A stretch of DNA of 64,000 nucleotides from JBCCGE01 sp039029455. GTDB lineage: Bacteria; Pseudomonadota; Gammaproteobacteria; Arenicellales; Poriferihabitantaceae. The position numbers and the translations under genes are program-made. Positions 16,257-24,725 of the stretch are shown one piece after another. Position 1 is the stretch's first letter. The number at the start of each line of letters is the position of its first letter. The notes under the pieces were generated by a model. That model had not been told where the DNA came from. It did not search any database and saw nothing but the letters and a program-made list of their open reading frames with translations. The DNA lies in assembly GCA_039029455.1 (NCBI GenBank), contig JBCCGE010000001.1, positions 62,001 through 126,000 on the forward strand. The letters are read 5' to 3'.

Positions 16257-18230
16257 GTGTCAGGTAATTCCGAGGCAGAAACTATTCAGCGGCTGAAAAG
16301 CCGTCTTGAAATAATCACCTACTTCTCCCAGTCCATTTATCGACAAAATACTATTGAGGGTGTTTTGTGGGATATTGTTTCCAATTGCATCGAGCGACTT
16401 GGATTCGTCGATTGCGTCATCTATCTGCTTGATAAAAACAGAAATGTGCTGGTTCAAAAAGCAGCGTATGGCAGCAAGAACTTCAACAACGAAACCGTTA
16501 TCGATCCGATTGAGATTCCACTGGGGCAGGGAATAGTCGGCTCAGTAGCACAGTCCGGAAAAGCGGAAATTATCGCGGATACCCGAGAGGACTCGAGGTA
16601 TATTCTTGATGACAACTTCCGACTTTCGGAGCTCGCAGTTCCGATCGTTTGCGAGGGAAAAGTGATTGGTGTTATCGATAGTGAGCATCCGGACGTCGGA
16701 TTCTATGACTCGTTTCACCTCGACGTTATCAGCGATATCGCGCTTATTTCGGCGACTAAGATCGAGCGAAAATGGAATGAGGAAGAGCGCCAGAATCTGC
16801 TTTTCATGCATCTGGAGAATCCCAATCCTATAGTCCGTATATCCCGGGGTCATAAAATTCTTCTTCAAAATGACTCAGCCCGAATTGTTTTTGACAAATT
16901 TGTTCGCAGCGAATTCAGCGCGCAACGCGACACTCTTTTTGAGGTTGTCGACTCCACTCTTGAAACCGGGCAGCGGAAATTACTGACTCTTGAGTTCAAG
17001 GACGCTGCTTTTCGGGCTGAAGTGGTTCCGTTTCCACGCAGGGAATATGTCAACATCTATTTCGTCGATGTTTCAGAGATTTTCGATGCGAAAGTCATGG
17101 CAGAGAGAGCCAACCGTCAAAAAACGGACTTTCTGAGCATGATGTCTCACGAAATACGCACTCCATTAAACGGAATCATTAACCTTAACAGGCTACTCAA
17201 GGATCAGCTTGACGATGAAGAACAACAGAAGTATCTGGAGGCGGTGGAGTACTCGGGCAATAACCTGCTCTCGATAATCAACGATATTCTTGATTTCGAA
17301 AAGCTCGGTGCCGGCAAACTGACATTTAGCGAGGCGAACTTTCAGTTGTCAGGATCGCTGGAAAAAGTAATTAATCTTCTGCAACCAAAAGCGGATGAGA
17401 AAAATATTAAGATCGGCTTTCGTCTGGTCGAGCCGATCGCCGACTTTTACCGGGCCGATGAAAACCGTCTGTCTCAGGTGGTTACAAATATAGTCAATAA
17501 CGCACTCAAATTTACCGACAGTGGTGCCGTGGGGATTGCAGTTCGTGAAATGGTCGCAGATGATGATAGCCGAACGCTTGAATTCGAAATTACGGACACA
17601 GGCATTGGTATTCCTGCGGAGCGATTGCAGGTGATCTTCGAGAGCTTTGAGCAGATCGCTCATCACGAGCGTGCTTCCGGTGAAGGTACCGGTTTGGGAT
17701 TGTCGATCGCAAAACGAATCGTAGATCAGCTCGGTGGATCAATTTCGGTCGACAGCACGGTAGGAGTGGGCTCGACCTTTACCGTTGTCTATCCCGTGAA
17801 ACCTGGACGTGGTGACGATCGCGAAAGCAACAATGATCAGGGTGAATCCGGTCGGATGATCAATCGAACCATCCTTGTTGTAGACGATAGCCCGATCAAT
17901 ATTCTGGCGGCTCGAGAATATCTGCAGGTCTGGGGTGCCAGAGTGCTGAGCGCAAGTAATGGTGAAGAGGCACTTGCGCAATTGGCGAATCAACCCGTGG
18001 ATCTGGTTTTGATGGATTTGCAGATGCCACGAATGGATGGCTACGGCGCTGTTGCTGAGATACGAAAGATGGATGGCGTCTGTAAATCTGTACCCGTCAT
18101 TGCAATGAGTGCCGATGTACTCAATACGCCCTCCGAGTCCCTGCAGGATGTTGGCTTCAATGACCAGCTGACCAAACCGTTTGACCCTGTTGAGCTTCAG
18201 AACCTGATTTGCAGTTACCTTAGTGATTGA
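16257..18230 (+). CDS. Hybrid sensor histidine kinase: GAF, HisKA, HATPase, receiver
   Basis: A 657-residue cytoplasmic hybrid kinase. A GAF domain occupies about 20-165 (VLVQKAAYGSKN, LGQGIVGSVAQSGKAEI, IGVIDSEHP). A PAS-like linker lies at about 175-280. The HisKA domain carries the phospho-accepting His298 in SHEIRTPLNG. The ATPase has N-box NIVNNALKFTDSG, G1 DTGIGIP and G2 GTGLGLSIAKR. The C-terminal receiver (from about 538) has the DD pair, the phospho-acceptor Asp587 in VLMDLQMPRMDG and the Lys of KPFDP. No transmembrane segment is visible. The signal must be returned through a histidine phosphotransfer protein; the HPt gene at 20274-20606 is the obvious candidate. Confidence 0.95.
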   Translation: MSGNSEAETIQRLKSRLEIITYFSQSIYRQNTIEGVLWDIVSNCIERLGFVDCVIYLLDKNRNVLVQKAAYGSKNFNNETVIDPIEIPLGQGIVGSVAQSGKAEIIADTREDSRYILDDNFRLSELAVPIVCEGKVIGVIDSEHPDVGFYDSFHLDVISDIALISATKIERKWNEEERQNLLFMHLENPNPIVRISRGHKILLQNDSARIVFDKFVRSEFSAQRDTLFEVVDSTLETGQRKLLTLEFKDAAFRAEVVPFPRREYVNIYFVDVSEIFDAKVMAERANRQKTDFLSMMSHEIRTPLNGIINLNRLLKDQLDDEEQQKYLEAVEYSGNNLLSIINDILDFEKLGAGKLTFSEANFQLSGSLEKVINLLQPKADEKNIKIGFRLVEPIADFYRADENRLSQVVTNIVNNALKFTDSGAVGIAVREMVADDDSRTLEFEITDTGIGIPAERLQVIFESFEQIAHHERASGEGTGLGLSIAKRIVDQLGGSISVDSTVGVGSTFTVVYPVKPGRGDDRESNNDQGESGRMINRTILVVDDSPINILAAREYLQVWGARVLSASNGEEALAQLANQPVDLVLMDLQMPRMDGYGAVAEIRKMDGVCKSVPVIAMSADVLNTPSESLQDVGFNDQLTKPFDPVELQNLICSYLSD

Positions 18231-18427
18231 GACGTACGTTAATCGCACTTTAAATCCACACACACTGCGAGAGTGAGGCATTGCGATAAGCGGTACTATT
18301 TTCTAAATAAACGGTAGCAAATCTCCATTGATGGCTCTATCATCCACAGACGCCACCTGCTCGAGGACGGGACGTGGCTACGGTGAGAGAAATTCAGTGA
18401 AAACCTGGTTCGCAAGGAAAATGATCA

Positions 18428-19537
18428 ATGTCGGTGCCAGTAAATACCAGCGTGACCAAACCAATTCGACTGGCAAAACAGTCACGCACGGGAACGAACA
18501 ACCTGCCAGTCGTCAATCTTTCTGCTCTGAGTCATTCAGATATCAGAGTGCAGCAGAGGGCCGCCCGGGAGATCGGTGAGATCGCTGAAACAACAGGATT
18601 TCTGTATCTGGCGCAGCATGGCATTGATCCGCATCTGGTTGATCGCGTATATCGTCAGTCCAGCTTGTTTTTCGCCCAGTCTGACCAGGAGAAGCAACGC
18701 TACTATGTCGGGCATTCAAAAAACCACCGTGGTTATGTGCCCACAACAGAGAAGGGAAGCTACGATGATGAAGTTGGTCCGCGACGTTATGAAGCATTCG
18801 ATATGGCGCTGGACTTGCCGGAAGATGATACGGACTATTTGAGCGGTAACCCGCTGTTGGGTCCGAACGTCTGGCCGACGCTGCAAAACTTCCGCCGTGA
18901 TCTTTCTGAATATTATGCGGAAATGCGTCGACTTGAGCGTGTAATGTGTTACGCGTTTGAACTCTATCTGGGCATAAGCCCCGGCTATTTTCAGAAGTTC
19001 ATGCAAAGGCCGGTTTCTCAATTGCGATTGATTCACTATCTGCCTGCAACGACTCCAGCTGAAGATATCGACGTAAATATGGGGGCTCATACCGACTATG
19101 AGTGCTTCACTATTTTACATTCGTATACGGATGGTCTGGAAATTCTGGACTTGAACAATCAATGGATAAAGGCGCCTCCCATCGAAAACACGTTCTATTT
19201 CAATATCGGAGACATGCTTGAAGTCTGGAGCAACGGGCGTTTCAAATCGACACCGCACCGAGTTGTGAATTTTGAGGAGCGGTATTCAATTCCATACTTT
19301 GCGGCCACTGATTTTGATGCCGTCATTAACCCGCTGGTTGATCTGGATGCTGAGGCTAAAATATCACGCAAGATCAAATACCAGCCAATTGTGGCCGGCC
19401 AGCATCTTCTGGGGCAAATGCTGCGGGACTTTCCCTATTTAAATCGACGATTTCAGTCCGGTGATCTGAATGTTAGCGGCGTGACTCCGGGTCAAAACCC
19501 GTTTGAGGCGCGAATTCGCAGTGTTCGCACGACGTAA
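18428..19537 (+). CDS. Isopenicillin N synthase-like 2-oxoglutarate/Fe(II) oxygenase
   Basis: A 369-residue enzyme with an N-terminal DIOX_N domain (LPVVNLSALSHSD to VDRVYRQSSLFFAQ) and the Fe(II)/2OG catalytic core. The facial triad is His221, Asp223 (GAHTDYECF) and His277 (STPHRVVNF), with the co-substrate binding RxS motif (RYS) about ten residues after the last His. It resembles bacterial IPNS/GA-oxidase-like proteins that hydroxylate small molecules. It sits between the hybrid kinase and a LysE-type exporter; both neighbours run in the same direction, and the exporter begins 38 bases downstream. Substrate unknown. Confidence 0.9.
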   Translation: MSVPVNTSVTKPIRLAKQSRTGTNNLPVVNLSALSHSDIRVQQRAAREIGEIAETTGFLYLAQHGIDPHLVDRVYRQSSLFFAQSDQEKQRYYVGHSKNHRGYVPTTEKGSYDDEVGPRRYEAFDMALDLPEDDTDYLSGNPLLGPNVWPTLQNFRRDLSEYYAEMRRLERVMCYAFELYLGISPGYFQKFMQRPVSQLRLIHYLPATTPAEDIDVNMGAHTDYECFTILHSYTDGLEILDLNNQWIKAPPIENTFYFNIGDMLEVWSNGRFKSTPHRVVNFEERYSIPYFAATDFDAVINPLVDLDAEAKISRKIKYQPIVAGQHLLGQMLRDFPYLNRRFQSGDLNVSGVTPGQNPFEARIRSVRTT

Positions 19538-19575
19538 TTGCATGAATGCTGAAAAAGTAATTTACTGAATCTGCC

Positions 19576-20202
19576 GTGCCAAGCTTTGAAACTATTCTGA
19601 TCGTCACCCTGGCCGGGCTTGCGTTGAGTGCAACCCCGGGGCCTTCGATGATTTATGTGCTGTCGCGCAGCGTTGGGCAAAACGTCTGGGCGGGGTTTGC
19701 CTCCTCTATAGGTCTGGCGCTCGGCGGCGTAATTCTGGCCATTTTCTCGGCATTGGGCCTGGCGATTGCAATCAAACAGTCAACTCTGGCGTATCAGATG
19801 ATTAGTCTTTTTGGCGGCTGTTATCTGATCTATCTCGGCGCAAAAATGATTCTGGATGCGGGCCGAGAGGATTTGCGAACCTACTCTGTCGGAAAGGAGT
19901 CATTCTTCAGAATACTCTATCAGGGTGTTTGGGTTGAAGTGCTGAATCCCAAGACAATTTTATTTTTTGTCGCGTTTTTACCTCAGTTTATCGATCCCGC
20001 TAATGACAATGCGACCAGCCATATGCTGATTCTGGGGATGCTGGTTCCGCTGACGGCGATTCCATCTGATATTGTTGTGTCTCTGGCCGGAGGAACCCTT
20101 GCAGCGTATCTGGCTCGAAACAAAACGACCGGAAGATACCTCGGGTATCTCAGTGGTCTGGTGCTGATCGGACTGGGGATTCGAATTTTTCTGTTGCTAT
20201 AG
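19576..20202 (+). CDS. LysE/RhtB family amino-acid exporter
   Basis: A 208-residue inner-membrane protein with about six transmembrane segments. It has the LysE signature TPGPSMIYVLSRS at about 18-30, then GxxxSIGLALGG, and LNPKTILFFVAFLPQF at about 120-135 (the conserved NPK motif). The GTG start is followed directly by the first membrane segment. Family members export amino acids such as homoserine, threonine, lysine or cysteine. The closely spaced upstream oxygenase suggests the exported compound may be related to a hydroxylated amino acid, which is only inference. Confidence 0.92.
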   Translation: MPSFETILIVTLAGLALSATPGPSMIYVLSRSVGQNVWAGFASSIGLALGGVILAIFSALGLAIAIKQSTLAYQMISLFGGCYLIYLGAKMILDAGREDLRTYSVGKESFFRILYQGVWVEVLNPKTILFFVAFLPQFIDPANDNATSHMLILGMLVPLTAIPSDIVVSLAGGTLAAYLARNKTTGRYLGYLSGLVLIGLGIRIFLLL

Positions 20203-20240
20203 ACAGAATCAAGTGGTGGTTATCCGATGTGATTGAATAG

Positions 20241-20273
20241 ACTGCAATAGCCGGACATTAAGTTGGTTGCAGT
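20241..20273. terminator. Possible bidirectional terminator between convergent genes
   Basis: ACTGCAA at 20241-20247 and TTGCAGT at 20267-20273 form a 7-bp inverted repeat with a 19-base loop, followed by TTTATTTA. It lies just between the stop of the LysE gene and the end of the convergent HPt gene. The stem is short and not GC-rich, so this is tentative. Confidence 0.35.
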
Positions 20274-20606
20274 TTATTTAGCAGACAGCGACGCAAGAGA
20301 TGTTTGGGTCAGTTCGTTAACCTCGTCAACCAGAGGACGAGTTATCACCGGATCGTCTTCACAGCCACAGATTTGTTTTAACAGTGAACTGATCGGTTCA
20401 AACCCCATAATTCCCATAACTGAATTTAGTTTGTGCGCCTGAAACTTGATTGCTTTGATATCCGAGTTGCTCTGTGCCGATTTGAGTTCCTGCAAATACT
20501 CGGGCGCTAATTGTTGGTACAACTCAATCATGTCCTCGCTGAGTCCTTCCTTTGGAATCAGTTCTGCGCTCTGTTGTGAGATAAAGCCGGATTCGTGTTT
20601 ATCCAT
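20274..20606 (-). CDS. Histidine phosphotransfer (HPt) domain protein
   Basis: A 110-residue, predicted all-helical protein with the HPt core: IKAIKFQAHKLNSVMGIMGFEPISSLLKQI. The phospho-accepting His58 sits in AHKLNSVMGIMG, where most HPt proteins have AHxLKGxxxxxGA. It has no other domain. The hybrid kinase at 16257-18230 ends in a receiver and lacks its own HPt domain, so this protein is a likely relay partner even though two metabolic genes separate them and it is on the other strand. The final response regulator is not in the window. Confidence 0.82.
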   Translation of the reverse strand: MDKHESGFISQQSAELIPKEGLSEDMIELYQQLAPEYLQELKSAQSNSDIKAIKFQAHKLNSVMGIMGFEPISSLLKQICGCEDDPVITRPLVDEVNELTQTSLASLSAK

Positions 20607-20767
20607 AGCGATGTTTCCGTGCGACTGCGGTATTGATCAGCATGCGATGGTAACGTGGACAACATAAGGGTTCCAGTATGAGTCCGCGATGGGTGCTGGC
20701 TGTCTGCAGGTGATTTCGGTTAGTATGGACGCCATTCACTGAACGTGTTTTCTGCTGGGGGGTAGAG

Positions 20768-22666
20768 ATGTATCGCACGGGGTTTACAGTTGCCCGGGTA
20801 GTCGTCATTCTGACATCGCTTGTATCGTGGACGGTGGTGGGTCAGGATGACTATAAATGGCTCCCAATCGTGACCAATCATCTCCTCAACGAAACCGTGG
20901 AGACCGAAAACAGTCCTGTGACGATTACCGGTGAACGCCGGCGTTGGCATCGGATCACTCTGGATTTTGACGGGCCCGATGTGAATGAGAACGACGACAC
21001 CAATCCGTTTACAGACTATCGACTTGAGGTGACATTCAGTCAGGGTCAGACCTCCTACACAGTCCCCGGTTTCTTTGCCGCCGACGGCAATGCCGCCGAG
21101 ACCTCTGCGACGGGTGGAAGCGTGTGGAGAGTAAGGTTTGCACCCGACAAAACCGGCACCTGGAACTATGTCTACTCGTTTGTTACAGGCTCAAACGTCG
21201 CAGTTAATGGTGGCGGCTCACCGGTTTTGCCGATGCACGGTGCCCGCGGTTCATTCAATGTAAGTGAAACCAACAAAAGCGGCCGTGACTTTCGCGCCGG
21301 GGGTCGACTGGCCTATGTGGGCGAGAGGTATCTGAAGCAGCTGGGTAGCGACAAGTACTTTCTGAAAGTGGGCGCTGACGCTCCTGAAGGCCTGCTTGGG
21401 TATGCTGATTTCGACGGTACCTCTAACCAGAATGGGGGGAGCAGCGGAATCAAAACCTTTGGTAGTCACGTCAATGACTGGCAAAGCGGTGACCCGGTCT
21501 GGAAATCGGACAAGGGCAAGGGGCTTATTGGCGCTCTGAACTATCTTGCCTCAGAGGGGCAGAACGCGTTTAGTTTTCTCACCTACAGCGTGGGTGGAGA
21601 TTCAAAAACTGTCTGGCCGTTTATCGGGCCGTTTGACCGACTGCGTTACGATGTCTCAAAACTTGCACAGTGGGAAGTGGTTTTTTCTCACGCTGACAAG
21701 CTCGGACTGTATCTGCACTTCAAAACTCAGGAGACAGAAAACGACAATGGAACCAATGGCCTTGATGGCGGCAATGTCGGGCTGCAGCGGAAACTCTATT
21801 ACCGTGAGCTGATTGCCAGATTTGGACACCATTTGGGTTTGAACTGGAATTTGGGTGAGGAAAATTCGCAAACCGAGCAACAGGCCAGGGATATGGCACA
21901 GTATTTTTTTGATACCGATCCCTACAACCACCTGGTGGTTATGCATACATATCCCGGTCAGCAAAATCAAAAATACACGCCGCTTCTCGGCAATGGTTCT
22001 GAACTGACCGGGGCATCGATCCAGATCAACTGGAATCAGGTCCACAGCGAGACACTTGAATGGGTGGACAAAAGCATCGCCGCCGGCCAGCCCTGGGTTG
22101 TCGCCAACGATGAACAAGGGAATGCCAATACAGGAGTGCCTCCCGACATCGGCTACAACGGTTATACCGGAACTTCCGTTTCCCAGGACGACATTCGACA
22201 CCAAACCTTATGGGGCAATCTCATGGCCGGTGGCGCCGGAGTGGAATATTACTTTGGCTACCAGCAGCCCTGCACCGATCTGACCTGCGAGGATTGGCGC
22301 AGTCGGGACAACATGTGGGACTACAACCGGTACGCCTGGCAGTTTTTTGACGACTACCTGCCTTTCAGTGAAATGGAAAACTGCAATGATCTGATTGACA
22401 ACGAAAACAACTCGGATGATGACGGCTATTGTCTCGGGAAAACTAACGAAGTCTATGCAGTATATCTGCCGCCTTCAAAAACAGTTGAGCTCGATATCAG
22501 CTCATCAACACTGAATTTTGAAGTTCGATGGTACAACCCGAGATCCGGTGGTGCACTGCAGTCGGGAGACGTCAGCACGATTCAGGGCGGCGACACTCGA
22601 AGTCTTGGCAGTCCGCCAGGCGACTCTGACAAAGACTGGGTGGTTTTGATTACCGGGCAGTCTTAG
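20768..22666 (+). CDS. Secreted DUF5060 glycoside-hydrolase-like protein with C-terminal collagen-binding-like domain
   Basis: A 632-residue exported protein: signal peptide about 1-25 (hydrophobic stretch ending VVGQ), then a DUF5060 beta-sandwich (WHRITLDFDGPDVNENDD to SVWRVRFAPDKTGTWNYVYSF). A TIM-barrel part follows, with a LNWNLGEENSQTE segment near residue 360 (Asn-x-Gly-Glu, a likely acid/base) and a WVVANDEQGN segment near 445 (a likely nucleophile), as in apiosidase/GH-A-like families. The tail is a small beta domain of the type Pfam calls a putative collagen-binding domain. It is probably periplasmic or secreted and acts on a polysaccharide; the substrate is not predictable. Confidence 0.82.
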   Translation: MYRTGFTVARVVVILTSLVSWTVVGQDDYKWLPIVTNHLLNETVETENSPVTITGERRRWHRITLDFDGPDVNENDDTNPFTDYRLEVTFSQGQTSYTVPGFFAADGNAAETSATGGSVWRVRFAPDKTGTWNYVYSFVTGSNVAVNGGGSPVLPMHGARGSFNVSETNKSGRDFRAGGRLAYVGERYLKQLGSDKYFLKVGADAPEGLLGYADFDGTSNQNGGSSGIKTFGSHVNDWQSGDPVWKSDKGKGLIGALNYLASEGQNAFSFLTYSVGGDSKTVWPFIGPFDRLRYDVSKLAQWEVVFSHADKLGLYLHFKTQETENDNGTNGLDGGNVGLQRKLYYRELIARFGHHLGLNWNLGEENSQTEQQARDMAQYFFDTDPYNHLVVMHTYPGQQNQKYTPLLGNGSELTGASIQINWNQVHSETLEWVDKSIAAGQPWVVANDEQGNANTGVPPDIGYNGYTGTSVSQDDIRHQTLWGNLMAGGAGVEYYFGYQQPCTDLTCEDWRSRDNMWDYNRYAWQFFDDYLPFSEMENCNDLIDNENNSDDDGYCLGKTNEVYAVYLPPSKTVELDISSSTLNFEVRWYNPRSGGALQSGDVSTIQGGDTRSLGSPPGDSDKDWVVLITGQS

Positions 22667-22683
22667 ATCGGACGGTGGCTGGT

Positions 22684-23778
22684 TCATCGATCTTCAACTG
22701 CCTCCCGCATCCAGCGCTGCAGTGCTGCAATGGCGTGTTCTGAGCTGACGCCAAAGGCTGGGTCCAGAACAAGAGGTCCTGGAACATAGCCCTTTGACTG
22801 CAGTCCCCGCTGTACGCTCTCGACAAGGTGAATGTCTTCCTCGACCGTTGTCTCACGATCCTGTTTTGCCAGACCACGGATGGTGTCACTGTCTTTTCCA
22901 TCTTCGGTATACCATCCGCGAATGACGGTACAGCTGTCATGATTGCGGGTTCGCCAGTGGTAGGTATTCAGCACGTTGCCCGGATAACACTGAAATGAAA
23001 ACATGGGCCACAAAAACCAGCTTCGATATTCACCGGCATGAGCGTTGGCATCGAGGTCAATCTCGTAGGTCATGGTTTCCAGACTCTGGCATTCCGTGGT
23101 ATGTCGCAGAACGTAACCCTTTTCCAAAGGCTGAATATCATAGGTTTCCGGTTTAACTACGCCCTCTGAAAACGTGGGGTGATTCTTCTGGCAGTGATAG
23201 CACTCCGAGTAGTTTTCGACTGAAACTTTCCAGTTGCATTTTTCCTCGATGTGCACCCATTCCAGCGGTGCGAGCTCATTAATCTGAGGTACGTATGCGG
23301 CTACTTCCTTACGAACACCGGGATACCATTCGTCCATTGGAGCGGCGTTCGCGTCTAGATTGACAAAAATAAAACCGAGAAAGCTCTCAGTGCGGACTTC
23401 GGTCAGGCATATCTTGCTGCGATCAAATCCCGGTACGGATTTGATATTCGGGCCGGCGCGCAGTTTCCCAGTTAGTTCATAGGCCCATGAGTGGTAGGGG
23501 CAGACTACGACACTGGCGCGACCCGTGCCGCTCAGAAGTTCATGGGCGCGATGCTGGCACACGTTATAAAACGTTCGAACAACATCATCGCGTCCACGGA
23601 TGCAGAACAGATTTTGACCTGCGATCTGAAAGGTAAAGTACTCTCCGGCGTTTGCGATCTGACTCGCGTGTCCGGCAAACTGCCAGGTGCGTGTGAGCAG
23701 CCCCGACATTTCATGACGGAAAATTTCCGGATCGATGTAGTACTTGGCCTCCAGAGAATAAGTCAGCGGCGCGTTCAT
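22684..23778 (-). CDS. Rieske non-heme iron oxygenase, alpha subunit (GbcA/CntA-like)
   Basis: A 364-residue oxygenase. The Rieske [2Fe-2S] ligands are Cys74/His76 (CQHRAHE) and Cys93/His96 (CPYHSW). The mononuclear iron site has Glu192, His195 and His200 in ENYSECYHCQKNH, the pattern of ring-hydroxylating-type oxygenases that N-demethylate quaternary amines (glycine betaine, carnitine, stachydrine). No reductase gene lies nearby, so the electron-donor partner must come from elsewhere. The gene overlaps the RpiR regulator by 4 bases (ATGA at 23775-23778), so the two are co-transcribed. The divergent flavoprotein with a GcvT domain would act on the resulting dimethyl- or monomethyl-amine. Confidence 0.92.
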   Translation of the reverse strand: MNAPLTYSLEAKYYIDPEIFRHEMSGLLTRTWQFAGHASQIANAGEYFTFQIAGQNLFCIRGRDDVVRTFYNVCQHRAHELLSGTGRASVVVCPYHSWAYELTGKLRAGPNIKSVPGFDRSKICLTEVRTESFLGFIFVNLDANAAPMDEWYPGVRKEVAAYVPQINELAPLEWVHIEEKCNWKVSVENYSECYHCQKNHPTFSEGVVKPETYDIQPLEKGYVLRHTTECQSLETMTYEIDLDANAHAGEYRSWFLWPMFSFQCYPGNVLNTYHWRTRNHDSCTVIRGWYTEDGKDSDTIRGLAKQDRETTVEEDIHLVESVQRGLQSKGYVPGPLVLDPAFGVSSEHAIAALQRWMREAVEDR

Positions 23779-24662
23779 TCGATATCTTCCTGGTAGATGC
23801 CCAGCTGCCGTCGGCGGTGGTGAAACTTTTCAACTCTGGCGACAATCTTATCGCTTGCAACTGAAATTACAAAGCTCAGCAATGTTTCCAGCAGTGCAAT
23901 GTTCGATACAGAGGTTGGGAAGAACTGAGGCGTGTCAACGGAAACCACAAAGCCAAAATCCGCAGGCAGGATAATCGGACTGGCTGGTGTGTCCGAGATG
24001 GCGACCACCGTAAGCCCCTGATCTTTGGCAATTTTTACAGCATCGACGACTTCCGATCGAAAAGGACGACAGGTCATGGCAATCAGAACGTCGCGTTCGT
24101 CCGCCCAGGCAAGATCGTCCACTGGTGTCGATCCGGGCCTTGGAATGGCGTGGAAGTCTTTCATTCCCGTGGACGCCAGGTAGGTAAAATTTCGGGCATT
24201 GGCATTGTTAACGCCCACCCCAAGGGTATACACATTACGGCTTGCCCAGATGGCTTCAGCGGCTGTTTTGAGTTCATCGACGCTTATATTCGAAAACGTC
24301 TCTTCAATATTGCGAATTGCCGATCCCACCATGTCGGCATACAGCCCTCCGAGATCACCCGACTTGGCGATACTTTGTAACCATCGGGCCCGATCGGGAA
24401 AACTCTCGGAGCCCCGACGAATGGCTTCACGGAATGGCTCGCGAAAATCATCGTAACCTTCATAACCCACCTGACGAGCCATCCGAACAACGGTATTCGG
24501 ATTGACTTGTGCCGCACGGGCGATCTCGCGAACCGTCGACACGCCGACTTCAGTTGGGTTTTCCAGAACATATCGGGCCGCTTTCTGGGCCTCGGGCGTG
24601 AGATCCTCCCACTCTTCCGAAAGGCGGTCCAGCACACTAATTGATACGTTTGTAACATTCAT
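23775..24662 (-). CDS. RpiR family transcriptional regulator (HTH + SIS domain)
   Basis: An RpiR-type regulator: N-terminal winged helix domain with TVREIARAAQVNPNTVVRMARQVG (about 45-68) and a C-terminal SIS domain (NVYTLGVGVNNANARNF, DVLIAMTCRPFRSEVVDA, VVAISDTPASPI). The SIS domain usually senses a sugar phosphate, but RpiR proteins also occur in amine catabolic loci. I place the start at the ATG at 24662 because a good promoter for the opposite strand begins at 24665; the ATG at 24683 would add seven residues. It probably controls both its own operon with the Rieske oxygenase and the divergent catabolic operon. Confidence 0.88.
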   Translation of the reverse strand: MNVTNVSISVLDRLSEEWEDLTPEAQKAARYVLENPTEVGVSTVREIARAAQVNPNTVVRMARQVGYEGYDDFREPFREAIRRGSESFPDRARWLQSIAKSGDLGGLYADMVGSAIRNIEETFSNISVDELKTAAEAIWASRNVYTLGVGVNNANARNFTYLASTGMKDFHAIPRPGSTPVDDLAWADERDVLIAMTCRPFRSEVVDAVKIAKDQGLTVVAISDTPASPIILPADFGFVVSVDTPQFFPTSVSNIALLETLLSFVISVASDKIVARVEKFHHRRRQLGIYQEDIE

Positions 24663-24681
24663 GATTGACAATGGTACAAAC
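24648..24681. promoter_or_regulatory. Dyad with 12-bp arms, candidate RpiR operator
   Basis: GTTTGTAACATT (24648-24659) and AATGGTACAAAC (24670-24681) form an inverted repeat with 11 of 12 matching pairs and a 10-bp spacer. It covers the -35 element of the forward promoter and the start of rpiR, so a bound regulator could control both directions. Confidence 0.65.
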
Positions 24682-24694
24682 ATATCTCTAGAAT
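24665..24694 (+). promoter_or_regulatory. Sigma-70-type promoter for the amine catabolic operon
   Basis: TTGACA at 24665-24670 (perfect -35) and TAGAAT at 24689-24694 (-10), 18 bp apart. The -10 overlaps the ATG at 24693, so translation must begin downstream; this supports the ATG at 24726 as the true start of the flavoprotein gene. Confidence 0.72.
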
Positions 24695-24725
24695 GTCGAG
24701 CTTAATTCAGTGCTTTTTTAAACTA

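Noticed and set aside
20768..22666. Link between the DUF5060 protein (with a collagen-binding-like tail) and the collagen-like gene
   Set aside because: They are 40 kb apart with unrelated genes between, and the collagen-binding name rests on family annotation of a small beta domain; it is not evidence of function here.
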